64,000 nt of DNA from Mesorhizobium temperatum (GTDB lineage Bacteria > Pseudomonadota > Alphaproteobacteria > Rhizobiales > Rhizobiaceae). The DNA is taken from NCBI RefSeq assembly GCF_002284575.1, contig NZ_NPKJ01000015.1:1-64000 (forward strand), given 5' to 3'. The notes under the pieces were generated by a model. That model had not been told where the DNA came from. It was given only the letters and a program-made list of their open reading frames with translations, and made no database searches. Within the stretch, counting starts at the first letter, position 1; the number at the start of each line of letters is the position of its first letter. Shown here piece after piece: positions 43,977 through 53,402 of the stretch. Position numbers and translations under genes: made by a program.

Positions 43977-44977
43977 TGCATCATCGCCTTTCCGTCGGCG
44001 CCGAAGCGGTGCAGCTTGGTCTTGTCCGGCGTCAGATAGATCGTGTCACCGTGATGGGCGGCCAGTTCGCCGTCGGCGCGCACCGTCAGCGGTCCGACGC
44101 CGTCGGCTTGAACGTGCAAAAACGTGTCGGAGCCGAGATGCTCGGCGACGCCGACCGTGGCTTTCCATTCGCCTGAAGTCTTCGAGATGTTCATATGCTC
44201 GGGACGGATGCCGACGGTCTTGGCGCCATGTTTGGCCGCCGGCCCACCTTCGATCAGGTTCATCTTGGGCGAACCGATGAAGCCGGCGACGAACAGGTTC
44301 TTCGGCGTCTTGTAGAGCTCCATCGGCGAGCCGACCTGTTCGATGTTGCCGGCATTGAGCACGACGATCTTGTCGGCCATGGTCATCGCCTCGACCTGGT
44401 CGTGGGTGACGTAGATCATCGTCGTCTTGAGCTGATGATGTAGCTCGCTGATCTCCAGCCGCATGGTGCCGCGCAGTGCTGCGTCGAGGTTGGACAAAGG
44501 TTCGTCGAACAGGAAGGCCGATGGCTGGCGCACGATGGCGCGGCCGATGGCGACGCGCTGGCGCTGACCGCCGGAGAGCTGGCCGGGGCGGCGATCGAGA
44601 TAGTTGGTGAGGTTCAGGATTCGCGCCGCGTCCTTGACCTTCCGATCGATGGTCGCCTGGTCCTCCCCCGCCATCTTCAGCGGGAAGGCGATGTTCTTGG
44701 CCACGGTCATGTGCGGGTAGAGCGCATAGGACTGAAACACCATGGCCAGTTTGCGCTTGGCCGGCGCCTCGCCGGTGACGTCGCGGCCGTCGATGTTGAT
44801 GGTGCCGGCGGTGGTGTCCTCCAGCCCGGCGATCAGCCGCAACAGCGTGGACTTGCCGCAGCCCGACGGGCCGACGAAGACGACGAACTCGCCGTTCTCG
44901 ATGACCAGGTCGATACCCGGAATGATGACCGTCGACCCGAACGACTTGGAGACGTGCTTGAGCGTGATGTTTCCCAT
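43973..44977 (-). CDS. smoK: Polyol ABC importer ATPase
   Basis: A 334-residue ATPase of the UgpC/MalK class. Walker A is G-P-S-G-C-G-K-S-T, signature [16 protein letters not shown], Walker [13 protein letters not shown]. The extra C-terminal OB-fold regulatory domain (about residues 235-334, V-G-I-R-P-E-H) is complete. It powers the smoF/smoG permease for sorbitol and mannitol. Confidence 0.92.
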   Translation of the reverse strand: MGNITLKHVSKSFGSTVIIPGIDLVIENGEFVVFVGPSGCGKSTLLRLIAGLEDTTAGTINIDGRDVTGEAPAKRKLAMVFQSYALYPHMTVAKNIAFPLKMAGEDQATIDRKVKDAARILNLTNYLDRRPGQLSGGQRQRVAIGRAIVRQPSAFLFDEPLSNLDAALRGTMRLEISELHHQLKTTMIYVTHDQVEAMTMADKIVVLNAGNIEQVGSPMELYKTPKNLFVAGFIGSPKMNLIEGGPAAKHGAKTVGIRPEHMNISKTSGEWKATVGVAEHLGSDTFLHVQADGVGPLTVRADGELAAHHGDTIYLTPDKTKLHRFGADGKAMMQ

Positions 44978-45028
44978 GGTTTCCTCCCCCGAGGGGTTAT
45001 TGTCCGTCGTACATCGCTTGCGTCGATG

Positions 45029-45853
45029 TTACTTCACGGCGCCAAATGTCAGGCCGCGCACCAGCTGCTTCTGGCTGAACCAACCCATGATCAGGATCGG
45101 CGCGATCGCCAGTGTCGAGGCGGCCGAAAGCTTGGCCCAGAACAACCCTTGAGGGCTTGAGAAGGAACTGATGAAAGCGGTGAGCGGGGCGGCCTCGGTG
45201 GTGGTCAGCCGGATCGTCCAGAACGCCTCGTTCCATGCCAGGATGATGTTGAGCAGCATCGTCGAGGCGATGCCCGGCACCGCCATCGGCGTCAGCACAT
45301 AGACGATCTCGTTCCAGAGCGATGCGCCATCCATGCGCGCCGCTTCCAGGATTTCGCCCGGGATTTCGCGGAAGTAGGTGTAGAGCATCCACACCACGAT
45401 CGGCAGGTTGATCAGCATCAGCATGATCATCAGGCCGATGCGGCTGTCGAGCAATCCTGTGTCGCGGAAGATCAGGTAGATCGGGAACAGCACGGCAACC
45501 GCCGGCATCATCTTGGTGGAAAGCATCCACATCAGGATGTCCTTGGTCCACTTGCCCGGCGAGAACGCCATCGACCATGCCGCCGGTATGGCGACGAGCA
45601 AAGCCAGGATGGTCGAGCCGACCGACAGGAACACCGAGTTGAGGAAGAACTTGAAGTAGCCGCTCTGCGCCTCGACTGCGGTATAGCTCTCCGTGGTTCC
45701 CGACGGAAACAGGTTGAAGCCTTGGATGGCCTCCTGCTCCGATTTGAACGACGTGATGATCGTATAGAGGATCGGGAAGAAGATCAGCAGGGCGACGATC
45801 CAGGCGGCCGCGGTCGCGATCGTCTTGTGCTGGGTGCTGACTGCACGTGCCAT
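45029..45853 (-). CDS. smoG: Polyol ABC importer permease (MalG type)
   Basis: A 274-residue permease with about six helices. The coupling motif is E-A-A-R-M-D-G-A-S-L-W-N-E-I near residue 173, and the N-terminus has the usual A-A-A-W-I-V-A-L-L-I-F-F-P-I-L-Y helix. ATG 45853 is used; upstream codons in this long frame belong to smoF in another frame. It lies 11 bases after the smoF stop. Confidence 0.9.
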   Translation of the reverse strand: MARAVSTQHKTIATAAAWIVALLIFFPILYTIITSFKSEQEAIQGFNLFPSGTTESYTAVEAQSGYFKFFLNSVFLSVGSTILALLVAIPAAWSMAFSPGKWTKDILMWMLSTKMMPAVAVLFPIYLIFRDTGLLDSRIGLMIMLMLINLPIVVWMLYTYFREIPGEILEAARMDGASLWNEIVYVLTPMAVPGIASTMLLNIILAWNEAFWTIRLTTTEAAPLTAFISSFSSPQGLFWAKLSAASTLAIAPILIMGWFSQKQLVRGLTFGAVK

Positions 45854-45864
45854 CGTTTCCTCCC

Positions 45865-46737
45865 TTATTTGTCCAGGTTCTTGCCGACCGCGCGCATGGC
45901 GAAGAAGGCGACGATGTTGGCGAGAATGACGGCGATGATACCGCCGGCGGATGCCTGGCCGATTTTGAACTCCAGCAGTGCCTTCTGGTACACGAGGAAG
46001 GGCAGGTTGGTGGAGGCGTAGCCCGGGCCGCCATTGGTGGTGACGAGGATCTCGGCATAGACCGACAGAAGGAAGATCGTCTGGATCAGGATAACGACGG
46101 TGATGGCGCGCGACATGTGCGGCAGCGTCAAATAGATGAAGCGGCTGATGAAGCCGGCGCCGTCCATCTCGGCGGCTTCCTTCTGCTCGCCATCGAGCGA
46201 CTGCAGGGACGTCAAGAGGATCAATGTCGCAAACGGCAGCCACTGCCAGGCGACGATGATGATGATCGCCAGCATGGGATATTGGCCAAACCAGTCGATC
46301 GGCTGCCCGCCGAAGAAGCGCGCAATGTCGGCAAAGACGCCGTATTGCGGGTGCATGATCATGTTCTTCCAGACCAGTGCGGCCACCGGCGGCATGACGA
46401 AGAACGGCGAGATCACGAGGATGCGAACGATGCCCTGTCCCCACATCGGCTGATCGATCAGCAGCGCCAGCAGGATGCCGCCGATCACCGTGATCAAAAG
46501 CACGCTGGCCACGAGGATAAGCGTGTTGAGGATCGACTGCAGGAATGCCGGATTGGAATAAAAAAGGGCGTAATTCGAGAAGCCGACGAACCCGTCGCGG
46601 ATCGGGTTGAGCGGGTTGTACTGCTGGAAGGAGAACCACAAGGTGAATGCCAGCGGCACGATCATCCAGACGAACAGCAGCACCACGGATGGCGCCATCA
46701 TGAAGCGGGCAAGCGAACGGGTCTGCTGAGTAGCCAT
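45865..46737 (-). CDS. smoF: Polyol ABC importer permease (MalF type)
   Basis: A 290-residue permease with six helices and the E-A-A-E-M-D-G-A-G-F-I-S-R coupling motif. The N-terminal helix V-V-L-L-F-V-W-M-I-V-P-L-A-F-T-L-W-F-S-F is typical of the family. An ATG at 46737 with a GAAGGG site is preferred over GTG 46746. The 137-base gap from smoE contains nothing else recognisable. Confidence 0.9.
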   Translation of the reverse strand: MATQQTRSLARFMMAPSVVLLFVWMIVPLAFTLWFSFQQYNPLNPIRDGFVGFSNYALFYSNPAFLQSILNTLILVASVLLITVIGGILLALLIDQPMWGQGIVRILVISPFFVMPPVAALVWKNMIMHPQYGVFADIARFFGGQPIDWFGQYPMLAIIIIVAWQWLPFATLILLTSLQSLDGEQKEAAEMDGAGFISRFIYLTLPHMSRAITVVILIQTIFLLSVYAEILVTTNGGPGYASTNLPFLVYQKALLEFKIGQASAGGIIAVILANIVAFFAMRAVGKNLDK

Positions 46738-46873
46738 GACGGTCACCCTTCAAAGGTCAGCCAAATTTTCAGAGTTTGAAGGTGGCCGCCCGAACTGGGA
46801 TTCGGGCGGCCCCCTGCTGGTCAAGGTGGGGGCCGGCCATGATGGGCAGCCGGCGTTCGCCACCGGGAGGAGC

Positions 46874-48184
46874 CTACTGGATATAACCACCCTCGGTCAT
46901 CGTCGCGGTGGCAGCATCCTGGGCCTGCTTCAAGGCGTCGTCGACACTGGTCTGGCCGGCGAGTGCCGCCGAGAACAGCTGGCCGACGGTGGTGCCAAGA
47001 CCCTGGAACTCAGGGATGGCGACGAACTGGACACCGACATAGGGCACCGGCTTGACGGTCGGATGCGTCGGGTCGGCGGCGTTGATCGAGTCCAGCGTCA
47101 TCTTGGCGAAGGGCGCCGCCTTCTGGTATTCGGGGTTGGCGTAGAGCGAGGAGCGCGTTCCGGGCGGAACATTGGCCCAGCCTTCCTTCGATGCGACGAG
47201 CTCGAGATAGTCCTTGCTGGTTGCCCAGGATACGAACTTCTGAGCGGCGTCAGCCTTCTGCGTGCCGGCGGGAATGGCCAGCGACCACGCCCACAGCCAG
47301 TTGCCGCGCTTGCCCAAGCCATTGTCGGGCGCCAGCGCATAACCGACCTTGTCGGCGACCGTGGAGTTCTTCGGGTCTGAGACGAAGGAGGCAGCGACGG
47401 TGGCGTCTATCCACATGCCGCACTTGCCCTGCTGGAACAGCGCCAGGTTTTCGTTGAAGCCGTTCGAAGATGCGCCCTCCGGGCCATTGGCCTTCATCAG
47501 GTCGACATAGAACTGCAGCGTGTTCTTCCACTCGGGCTGGTCGAATTGCGGCTTCCAGTTCTCATCGAACCAGCGTGCGCCGAAGGAGTTCGACATGGCG
47601 GTCAGGAAGGCCATGTTCTCGCCCCAGCCGGCCTTGCCGCGCAGGCAGACGCCGTTCACGCCATTGGCGCGATCGGTCATCTTCTCGGCGGCCTGCTTGA
47701 TGAAGTCCCAGGTCGGCGCGTCGGGCATGGTCAGCCCGGCCTTCTCCATCAGGTCCTTGCGGTACATGACGAAGGAGCTTTCGCCGTAGAACGGTGCCGC
47801 ATAAAGCTTGCCATCGACCGAGAGGCCGTTAGCGATGGCCGGGATGATGTCCTTGACGTCATAGTCGTCGCCGAGCTTGTCGAGCGGCAGCAGCCAGCTC
47901 TGCTTGGCCCAGATCGGAACCTCGTAGGTGCCGATGGTCATCACGTCGTACTGGCCGCCCTTGGTGGCGATGTCAGTGGTGACGCGCTCGCGCAGCACGT
48001 TCTCCTCGAGCGTGACCCACTGGAGCTGGATATCGGGATTCTTGGCGGTGAAGTCGTCGGTCAGCGTCTGCATGCGGACCATATCGCCATTGTTGACGGT
48101 GGCGATGGTGATGGATTCGGCATGCGCGGCGAACGCAAGGGTGCTGGCCGACAACAGACCCAGGCTGAGCGTGCGAAGTTTCAT
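46874..48184 (-). CDS. smoE: Polyol ABC importer binding protein
   Basis: A 436-residue extracellular solute-binding protein (family 1). Signal peptide is M-K-L-R-T-L-S-L-G-L-L-S-A-S-T-L-A-F-A-A (cleavage after A-H-A at about 22). The mature start is E-S-I-T-I-A-T-V-N-N-G-D-M. The ATG at 48184 has a GGGAGG site. It is the first gene of the smo operon, expressed from a promoter with a 16-base palindrome (48226-48241) suited to a SorC-family regulator. Confidence 0.91.
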   Translation of the reverse strand: MKLRTLSLGLLSASTLAFAAHAESITIATVNNGDMVRMQTLTDDFTAKNPDIQLQWVTLEENVLRERVTTDIATKGGQYDVMTIGTYEVPIWAKQSWLLPLDKLGDDYDVKDIIPAIANGLSVDGKLYAAPFYGESSFVMYRKDLMEKAGLTMPDAPTWDFIKQAAEKMTDRANGVNGVCLRGKAGWGENMAFLTAMSNSFGARWFDENWKPQFDQPEWKNTLQFYVDLMKANGPEGASSNGFNENLALFQQGKCGMWIDATVAASFVSDPKNSTVADKVGYALAPDNGLGKRGNWLWAWSLAIPAGTQKADAAQKFVSWATSKDYLELVASKEGWANVPPGTRSSLYANPEYQKAAPFAKMTLDSINAADPTHPTVKPVPYVGVQFVAIPEFQGLGTTVGQLFSAALAGQTSVDDALKQAQDAATATMTEGGYIQ

Positions 48185-48225
48185 CAAATTCCTCCCATAG
48201 ACCAAGATGAGCATTTGCCTTGGTT

Positions 48226-48241
48226 GTGAGCAATTACTCAC
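48226..48241. promoter_or_regulatory. Palindromic operator before smoE
   Basis: The sequence gtgagcaattactcac is palindromic at 14 of 16 positions. Its core resembles the gcaattgc words in the promoter of the SorC-family regulator gene (50661-50690), so it is a good candidate for that regulator's binding site. Confidence 0.6.
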
Positions 48242-48407
48242 TTCGCGTGATTTATGTCAAGCCGGATTCGTTGCTGCAGCGCAGCACGAAAGCTCGTGCG
48301 GCATCCGGTTCCGGAGGCTTACGGGGATATTTCAAGCCGGCTAGGATGGGGTCTCGGCCCGCGAAATGTCGGATTTCGGCGCCCATTTGATTAGATAAAT
48401 TGCCGAC

Positions 48408-49316
48408 CTATTGGCCGGCAATCTCGGCCAGGATCCATTCGCGAAAAGCGCGGATCTTCGGCACATTGCGCCGCGCCTGGGGATAGACCAGCCAATAGGC
48501 GTGGCCGTCGTCGCCGACCAGATCGAAAGGCTGGATCAGGCGGCCATCGGCAAGCTCGGCCTTGAAGAGAGCGGCCGTCACGATCGCCACGCCTTGCCCG
48601 GCGATCGCGGCGTTTGCCTCATAGGCCTGCGCCCCCATGCTGGAGCCGGGGCGCTTGGCCAGTTCCTCGACCGGCAGGCCGGCGGCGATAAACCAGTCTC
48701 GCCACCAGATGTCGCCGGGATCGAGGATTGGCAGGCGCAACAGATCGGCCGGCTCCTTCACCCCGCCGATGGTCGCCGCGAGTTTCGGGCTCAGCATCGG
48801 CGTGAAGTCCGCATTGAAAAGCTTGTGCACCTCCACGCCCGGCCAGTTTCCGCCGCCCGAACGGATGGCGATGTCGATATCCTCGCGGGCAAAATCGACG
48901 AGGCGGTTCGATGTATCGAGGCGCACCGCCAGCGATGGATGCGCGACCTGGAACGAGCCGAGATGCTGCGCCAGCCAGTTCGAGGCAAAAGTCAGCAGCG
49001 TCGAGACACAGAGCACCCCATCGGCGCCGCTGCGCGCGGCGGCATAGGCTCCACCCAACAGGGCGAACGCCTCGCTGACCGCAGGCGCCATGCGTTGCCC
49101 CGCCTCGGTCAGCACGATCTGCCTTGGCCGGCGCAGGAACAAAGGCGCCCCGACGCGCTCCTCCAAAAGCTTGATCTGATAGCTCGCCGCCGCCTGCGTC
49201 ATGCCAAGCTCGGCGGCGGCCTTGGTGAAGGAAAGATGCCGCGCCACCGCCTCGAACACCCGGATCGCCTGAAGCGGAGGGAGCTGGGAGACCTGCCGTG
49301 ACTTGAGTTCAGGCAT
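48408..49316 (-). CDS. LysR-family regulator (GcvA-like)
   Basis: A 302-residue regulator of the GcvA subgroup: HTH L-Q-A-I-R-V-F-E-A-V-A-R-H-L-S-F-T-K-A-A-A-E-L-G-M-T-Q-A-A-A-S-Y-Q-I (about residues 15-48), then a LysR effector domain. It is divergent from the DUF1127 gene at 49428, a pairing that is frequent in Rhizobiales, and it probably controls it. No link to the smo operon is evident apart from position. Confidence 0.87.
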   Translation of the reverse strand: MPELKSRQVSQLPPLQAIRVFEAVARHLSFTKAAAELGMTQAAASYQIKLLEERVGAPLFLRRPRQIVLTEAGQRMAPAVSEAFALLGGAYAAARSGADGVLCVSTLLTFASNWLAQHLGSFQVAHPSLAVRLDTSNRLVDFAREDIDIAIRSGGGNWPGVEVHKLFNADFTPMLSPKLAATIGGVKEPADLLRLPILDPGDIWWRDWFIAAGLPVEELAKRPGSSMGAQAYEANAAIAGQGVAIVTAALFKAELADGRLIQPFDLVGDDGHAYWLVYPQARRNVPKIRAFREWILAEIAGQ

Positions 49317-49427
49317 AAGCCCTCCTTATGGGCCGTGATCGACGTTTGATTGGCAGCAAGGCCCGATCCAGCCGATATTTGAGGTCGACGGATCACTCTC
49401 GTCTAGACATAACGAAGGCTGACGATC

Positions 49428-49613
49428 ATGACCACGGTACAGGAAAAGCTATTTTTGACGCCAGGCCAAGGCTGGTTTTTGCGACTGGCGCGTAGATTGG
49501 CACGGCACGGAGCCAGGAGAAGGGCTTACCTCGACATCAGGGAATTGCCGCCGCAGCTGCAGCGCGACATGGGTTTTCTCGATGGCAACGATCCTTACGG
49601 CCGGCGCAAATAG
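49428..49613 (+). CDS. DUF1127 small protein
   Basis: A 61-residue arginine-rich protein. The C-terminal DUF1127 core is R-A-Y-L-D-I-R-E-L-P-P-Q-L-Q-R-D-M-G-F. Small DUF1127 proteins are linked to phosphate and carbon metabolism and RNA turnover in other alphaproteobacteria, but the role of this one is not known. It is divergent from the GcvA-like LysR gene and convergent with the SorC regulator. Confidence 0.85.
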   Translation: MTTVQEKLFLTPGQGWFLRLARRLARHGARRRAYLDIRELPPQLQRDMGFLDGNDPYGRRK

Positions 49614-49634
49614 CCTTGCTGGACTTATCCCTGA

Positions 49635-50591
49635 TCAGCTGGCCGCCAGCAAAGCGGCGGCGGTCCGCTCGTCGGTGATGAGACCGTTGACCAGCCGCCG
49701 ATTCACCGCCGCAAGGATGCCCGGCAGTTTCCGATCGCCCATGGCGAGCGCGATCACCAGCGATTTTTCACGCGACGGCAATGATGCCGACGACACCCTG
49801 TCATTGGTGATGCCCTCGATCATCCGGCCTTCGCGATCGAACACCCAGCCGACGATCTCGGCGACGCCGCCTGCCTTTTGCAGTGCTTTCAATTCACTCT
49901 CCGAAATGAAGCCGTCCTCGTAAAGCGGTGCCTTGGGGCCGAGATCGCCGATGCCGACGAAGGTGACGTCGGCTTCCGCGGCAAGCGCCAGCGTCGGTTG
50001 GATCATCGGCTGGCTGAGCAGCATCTCGCGCTCCTCCGGCGAGGAGGCGATGACTGGCAGCGGCATTGGGAAGGACCGCGCCTTGACCCTGTCGGCCATG
50101 GTGAAGATGACGTTGTAGAAGGCGGCCGAACCGTCGGGCGAGATGTTGCCGGTCAGCGACACCACCTTGTGCTGAGGGCATTCCATCGGCGGCAGCTGCT
50201 CGATTGCCGCCTTCAGGGTGCGACCGGTGCCGATCGCCATGACGATCGGCACCGGCGACCGCAGCCGTCTTTCGATTTCGGCAGCCGCCGCCACGGCGAC
50301 GCCGATGGTGGAGGAGGAAGCGGGATCGCTCGGCACCACCTCGACCAGATCGAGCGCGAAGCGCGATTTCAGCCGGGCCGCGAGGTCGAGGCAATTGGCG
50401 ATCGGGTGGTCGACACGCACCTTGATCAGCCCTTCGGACACCGCCAGCGACACCAGCCGCTGCGCCGTCTGCCGTGAGATGCCGAGCGTCGAGGCGATCT
50501 GGTCCTGCGTGTTGCCGGCGACATAATAGAGCCAGCCGGCGCGCGCCGCGTCGTCCAGCCTATTGCTGCCGCTGTCCTGCCGGGAATTCAA
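49635..50591 (-). CDS. SorC-family sugar-binding regulator, probably of the smo operon
   Basis: A 318-residue regulator with an N-terminal HTH (Q-D-Q-I-A-S-T-L-G-I-S-R-Q-T-A-Q-R-L-V-S-L-A) and the SorC sugar-binding domain (G-V-A-V-A-A-A-A-E-I-E-R, A-I-G-T-G-R-T-L-K-A-A-I, F-V-G-I-G-D-L-G-P-K-A-P-L). It corresponds to the SmoC type of regulators of polyol loci. It lies on the operon's strand, upstream of smoE, separated by the LysR and DUF1127 genes. Its own promoter has gcaattgc palindromes like those before smoE. Confidence 0.87.
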   Translation of the reverse strand: MNSRQDSGSNRLDDAARAGWLYYVAGNTQDQIASTLGISRQTAQRLVSLAVSEGLIKVRVDHPIANCLDLAARLKSRFALDLVEVVPSDPASSSTIGVAVAAAAEIERRLRSPVPIVMAIGTGRTLKAAIEQLPPMECPQHKVVSLTGNISPDGSAAFYNVIFTMADRVKARSFPMPLPVIASSPEEREMLLSQPMIQPTLALAAEADVTFVGIGDLGPKAPLYEDGFISESELKALQKAGGVAEIVGWVFDREGRMIEGITNDRVSSASLPSREKSLVIALAMGDRKLPGILAAVNRRLVNGLITDERTAAALLAAS

Positions 50592-50660
50592 GTTGCTGCC
50601 TCCCTGCCCCCGAGCATCGAGGCGGGGGCGCTTTACTTTTAAGGCGGAATGCGCTTGTGC

Positions 50661-50690
50661 GCAATTGCCTATCGCCAGAGCAATTGCTTA
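50661..50690. promoter_or_regulatory. Paired gcaattgc palindromes before the SorC regulator
   Basis: Two copies of gcaattgc (50661-50668 and 50680-50687) have centres 19 bases apart. The second is in agagcaattgctta, close to the smoE operator gtgagcaattactcac. This is consistent with autoregulation. Confidence 0.55.
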
Positions 50691-50835
50691 GGTAAGCGCT
50701 CGATGTGCCTGTGTTGCTTCGAGTGCATAATTGTAGCCAAGCAATTTTTGAAGTCCCGCAATGTCGGTGCAGTCAGGCGCGGCGGTTTATCTCCCGACGC
50801 AAACCCTTTAAGGGATTCGGACAAAGGAGCCTTGC

Positions 50836-51468
50836 ATGACGCCGAAAGCGGTTTTCTGGGACATGGACGGCACGCTGGTCGACAGCGAGCCATTGCACGA
50901 GGCGGCGCTGATTGCGGCGCTGCACAGCGTCGGCATCGCGGCGCCAACCAACCTGCATGATCGGGTGCTCGGCATTGCCGCATGGCCGGTCTACGAGATG
51001 CTGCGCGATGAGTTCGGCCTCGACCTGCCCTTCGACGACTGGATCGTGCGCAAATACGACCACTATCTGCCGATGGCAGAGACGCTGAAGCCGCGCCCCG
51101 GCGCGATCGAGATCTATAACGAGCTGCGCGCGCTTGGCGTGGCGCAAGCGGTGGTGTCCAATTCCGATCGGCTGGTCGTCGACGCCAATCTGCGCATGGT
51201 CGGTCTTTTCTATCCCGGCATGAAGACGATCAGCCGCAACGACGTGCGCGAAGGCAAGCCGCACGCCGAACCTTTTCTGCGCGCCGCATGGCTGGCCGGT
51301 GTCGATCCAGCCGATGCCGTGGCCGTCGACGACAGCGTGACCGGCGCCACGGCAGGGCTGGCGGCGGGAATGAGGACGATCTTCTGGCCGGAGGCGCCTA
51401 TGGAAGGGCCGCCCCGTGCGATCATTATCAACAGCGCCGAGGAATTGCGGGCTGAGTTGGGGCTTTAG
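50836..51468 (+). CDS. HAD-family phosphatase (beta-phosphoglucomutase-like)
   Basis: A 210-residue HAD hydrolase. Nucleophile motif F-W-D-M-D-G-T-L-V-D-S-E (7-18), then A-V-V-S-N-S-D-R, and the final acidic motif A-V-D-D-S-V-T-G-A. Start ATG 50836 has an AAAGGAG site. It is divergent from the SorC regulator and may share its control, since the operators lie between them, which would place it with polyol use. The substrate is unknown. Confidence 0.84.
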   Translation: MTPKAVFWDMDGTLVDSEPLHEAALIAALHSVGIAAPTNLHDRVLGIAAWPVYEMLRDEFGLDLPFDDWIVRKYDHYLPMAETLKPRPGAIEIYNELRALGVAQAVVSNSDRLVVDANLRMVGLFYPGMKTISRNDVREGKPHAEPFLRAAWLAGVDPADAVAVDDSVTGATAGLAAGMRTIFWPEAPMEGPPRAIIINSAEELRAELGL

Positions 51469-51471
51469 GCA

Positions 51472-52239
51472 TCAGTTCCGGTAGACCGGCTCCTGCTCGT
51501 CGAGGATCGCCTTCAATTCGGAAAGGTGCCGCTCGGCCTGGCCGGGGTAATCTTCCTGCTCCGTTGCTGCCTTCTCGGCGATTTCGTCCGGCAGGACCCG
51601 CAGCGGTCGGCCGGTCCACAGCGCCTTGATGTAGGTCTCGGCGGCGCGTTCGAAATAGAACATGCGGTTGAAGGTGTCGGCAACGGTATCGCCGATGACC
51701 AGCACGCCATGGTTGCCCATGACCATCACCTTGACCTTCGGATCGGTGAGCAGCTGCGAGCAGCGTTCGCCCTCTTCCTCAAAGGCGAGCCCGCCATAAT
51801 GGCCGTCGACGACGTGGCGGTTGAAGAAGATCGCCGAGTTCTGGTCGATCGGTGGCAGTGTCGAGTCGGCGAGCGAAGCGAGCACCGTGGCGTGGATCGA
51901 GTGCACATGCATGACGCAGCGCGCATGACGCACATTGCGATGGATGGCGCCATGCAGGCCCCATGCCGTCGGGTCGGGCGCATTCGGGCCGGAGAGCGTG
52001 TCGGGATCGTTGGCATCGATCAGCAGCAGGTCGCTCGCCTTGATGCGCGAGAAATGCACCTGGTTGGGATTCATCAGGAATTGCGAGCCGTCATCGTTGA
52101 CGGCCAGCGAGAAATGATTGGCCACCGCCTCATGCATGTTGAGCCGCGCCGTCCAGCGGAATGCGCAAGCCAGGTCGACGCGCTCCTCGTAGAAGGGCAG
52201 GTTGGTCAGCATTTCCTTCTGCAGGCGGGCGATGCTCAT
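51472..52239 (-). CDS. Class II aldolase/adducin family protein
   Basis: A 255-residue protein with the zinc-binding pattern of this family: H-V-H-S-I-H near residue 114 and an N-H-G-V-L segment later. The N-terminal domain holds A-N-H-F-S-L-A and L-L-L-I-D-A-N. Related enzymes are fuculose- or ribulose-phosphate aldolases or epimerases, while many rhizobial members of this length have no assigned reaction. Start ATG 52239 (M-S-I-A-R-L) is preferred over the upstream ATG at 52290, because the extra residues look non-coding. It follows ureG on the same strand by about 85 bases. Confidence 0.83.
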   Translation of the reverse strand: MSIARLQKEMLTNLPFYEERVDLACAFRWTARLNMHEAVANHFSLAVNDDGSQFLMNPNQVHFSRIKASDLLLIDANDPDTLSGPNAPDPTAWGLHGAIHRNVRHARCVMHVHSIHATVLASLADSTLPPIDQNSAIFFNRHVVDGHYGGLAFEEEGERCSQLLTDPKVKVMVMGNHGVLVIGDTVADTFNRMFYFERAAETYIKALWTGRPLRVLPDEIAEKAATEQEDYPGQAERHLSELKAILDEQEPVYRN

Positions 52240-52323
52240 CGAAACCTCCGTGAAAGAAGCAAGGATGCCGCGCGCCGCAGATGCGCGCAACCGGTTTCGT
52301 TTGGTGCAGGCGAGCGCTTTGCC

Positions 52324-52965
52324 TTACGCCGCAGTGCTTCTGGCGGCGTCGACCCGCAGCCCGCCGTGCTCGACGATGAAATCGATCACCTCCTGCAGAC
52401 CCCTGCCGCGCGACAGATCGGTGAAGCCGAACGGCCGCTTGCCGCGCATGCGGGCGGCATCGCTCTCCATGACATCGAGGTCGACGTTCACATAGGGGGC
52501 GAGATCGCTCTTGTTGATGACCAGGAAATCGGACCGGGTGATCGCCGGCCCACCCTTCCTCGGGATCTCCTCGCCCTGGCAGACGGAGATGACATAAAGC
52601 GTCAGATCGGCGAGGTCGGGCGAGAAAGTAGCTGCGAGGTTGTCGCCGCCGGATTCGATGAAGACGATGTCTAGGTCCGGGAATTTCTTGTTCATCTCGG
52701 CGATCGCCTGCAGATTGATCGAGGCGTCCTCGCGGATGGCGGTGTGCGGGCAGCCGCCGGTCTCGACCCCGATGATGCGATCCTCGGGCAGCGCCTGAAG
52801 CCGGGCCAGCATCATGGCGTCTTCCTTGGTGTAGATGTCGTTGGTGACGACGGCGATGGAAAACTCGTCGCGCAGCGCCTTGCAGAGCTTCTCGGTGAGC
52901 GTCGTCTTGCCGGAGCCGACGGGGCCGCCGATGCCGATGCGAAGAGGACCGTTGGCTTGTGTCAT
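52324..52965 (-). CDS. ureG: Urease accessory GTPase UreG
   Basis: A 213-residue SIMIBI-class GTPase that drives nickel insertion into urease. P-loop G-G-P-V-G-S-G-K-T is at about 13-21, the metal-binding C-P-H-T-A-I follows V-E-T-G-G, and the guanine motif is N-K-S-D-L-A-P. ATG 52965 overlaps the DUF3995 stop by 4 bases. Confidence 0.95.
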   Translation of the reverse strand: MTQANGPLRIGIGGPVGSGKTTLTEKLCKALRDEFSIAVVTNDIYTKEDAMMLARLQALPEDRIIGVETGGCPHTAIREDASINLQAIAEMNKKFPDLDIVFIESGGDNLAATFSPDLADLTLYVISVCQGEEIPRKGGPAITRSDFLVINKSDLAPYVNVDLDVMESDAARMRGKRPFGFTDLSRGRGLQEVIDFIVEHGGLRVDAARSTAA

Positions 52966-53402
52966 GCGGAAAACTCCGTGATGGCAAGAATGGCGAAGCC
53001 GAGCCCTACAACCAGGCAGAGCGGCGAATAATAGCTGACATCGAACCGCGCGAAAGGCTGTTCGGGCGCCAGCCGGCGCCACCAGGGCGTGAAGCCGGCA
53101 ATGCCGCGCCCGAGGAAGACCAGCGCGATGAGCAGCGCCGTGGCGGCGAGCCCGGCCTTGGGAAAGGGCGTGGCAAAGACCCCTTCGAGCGCCATTGGCC
53201 ACAGCGTCGCCAGGCCGAGGCAGGCCGCAACAGCAAAAGAAGCGAAGGGCGCCGGCATTTCGTCGACGCCGCGAAAGCCGATGACGGCCCGGGCGCAGGA
53301 CGCAGCGTCCCTGCCCGGCCAGATGCCGCCAATGCCCCAATAGACATGCAGCGTGGTGATCAGCAACAGGACGAGCGAGAGCGCGAAGGCGAGAATGATC
53401 AT
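52962..53402 (-). CDS. DUF3995 membrane protein within the urease cluster
   Basis: A 146-residue protein with four hydrophobic segments (about 1-22, 55-72, 83-103 and 124-143) and a H-V-Y-W-G-I-G-G motif. It matches DUF3995, whose function is not known. It lies between ureF and ureG with 4-base overlaps on both sides, so it is co-translated with them; a role in nickel or urea movement is possible but unproven. Confidence 0.8.
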   Translation of the reverse strand: MIILAFALSLVLLLITTLHVYWGIGGIWPGRDAASCARAVIGFRGVDEMPAPFASFAVAACLGLATLWPMALEGVFATPFPKAGLAATALLIALVFLGRGIAGFTPWWRRLAPEQPFARFDVSYYSPLCLVVGLGFAILAITEFSA

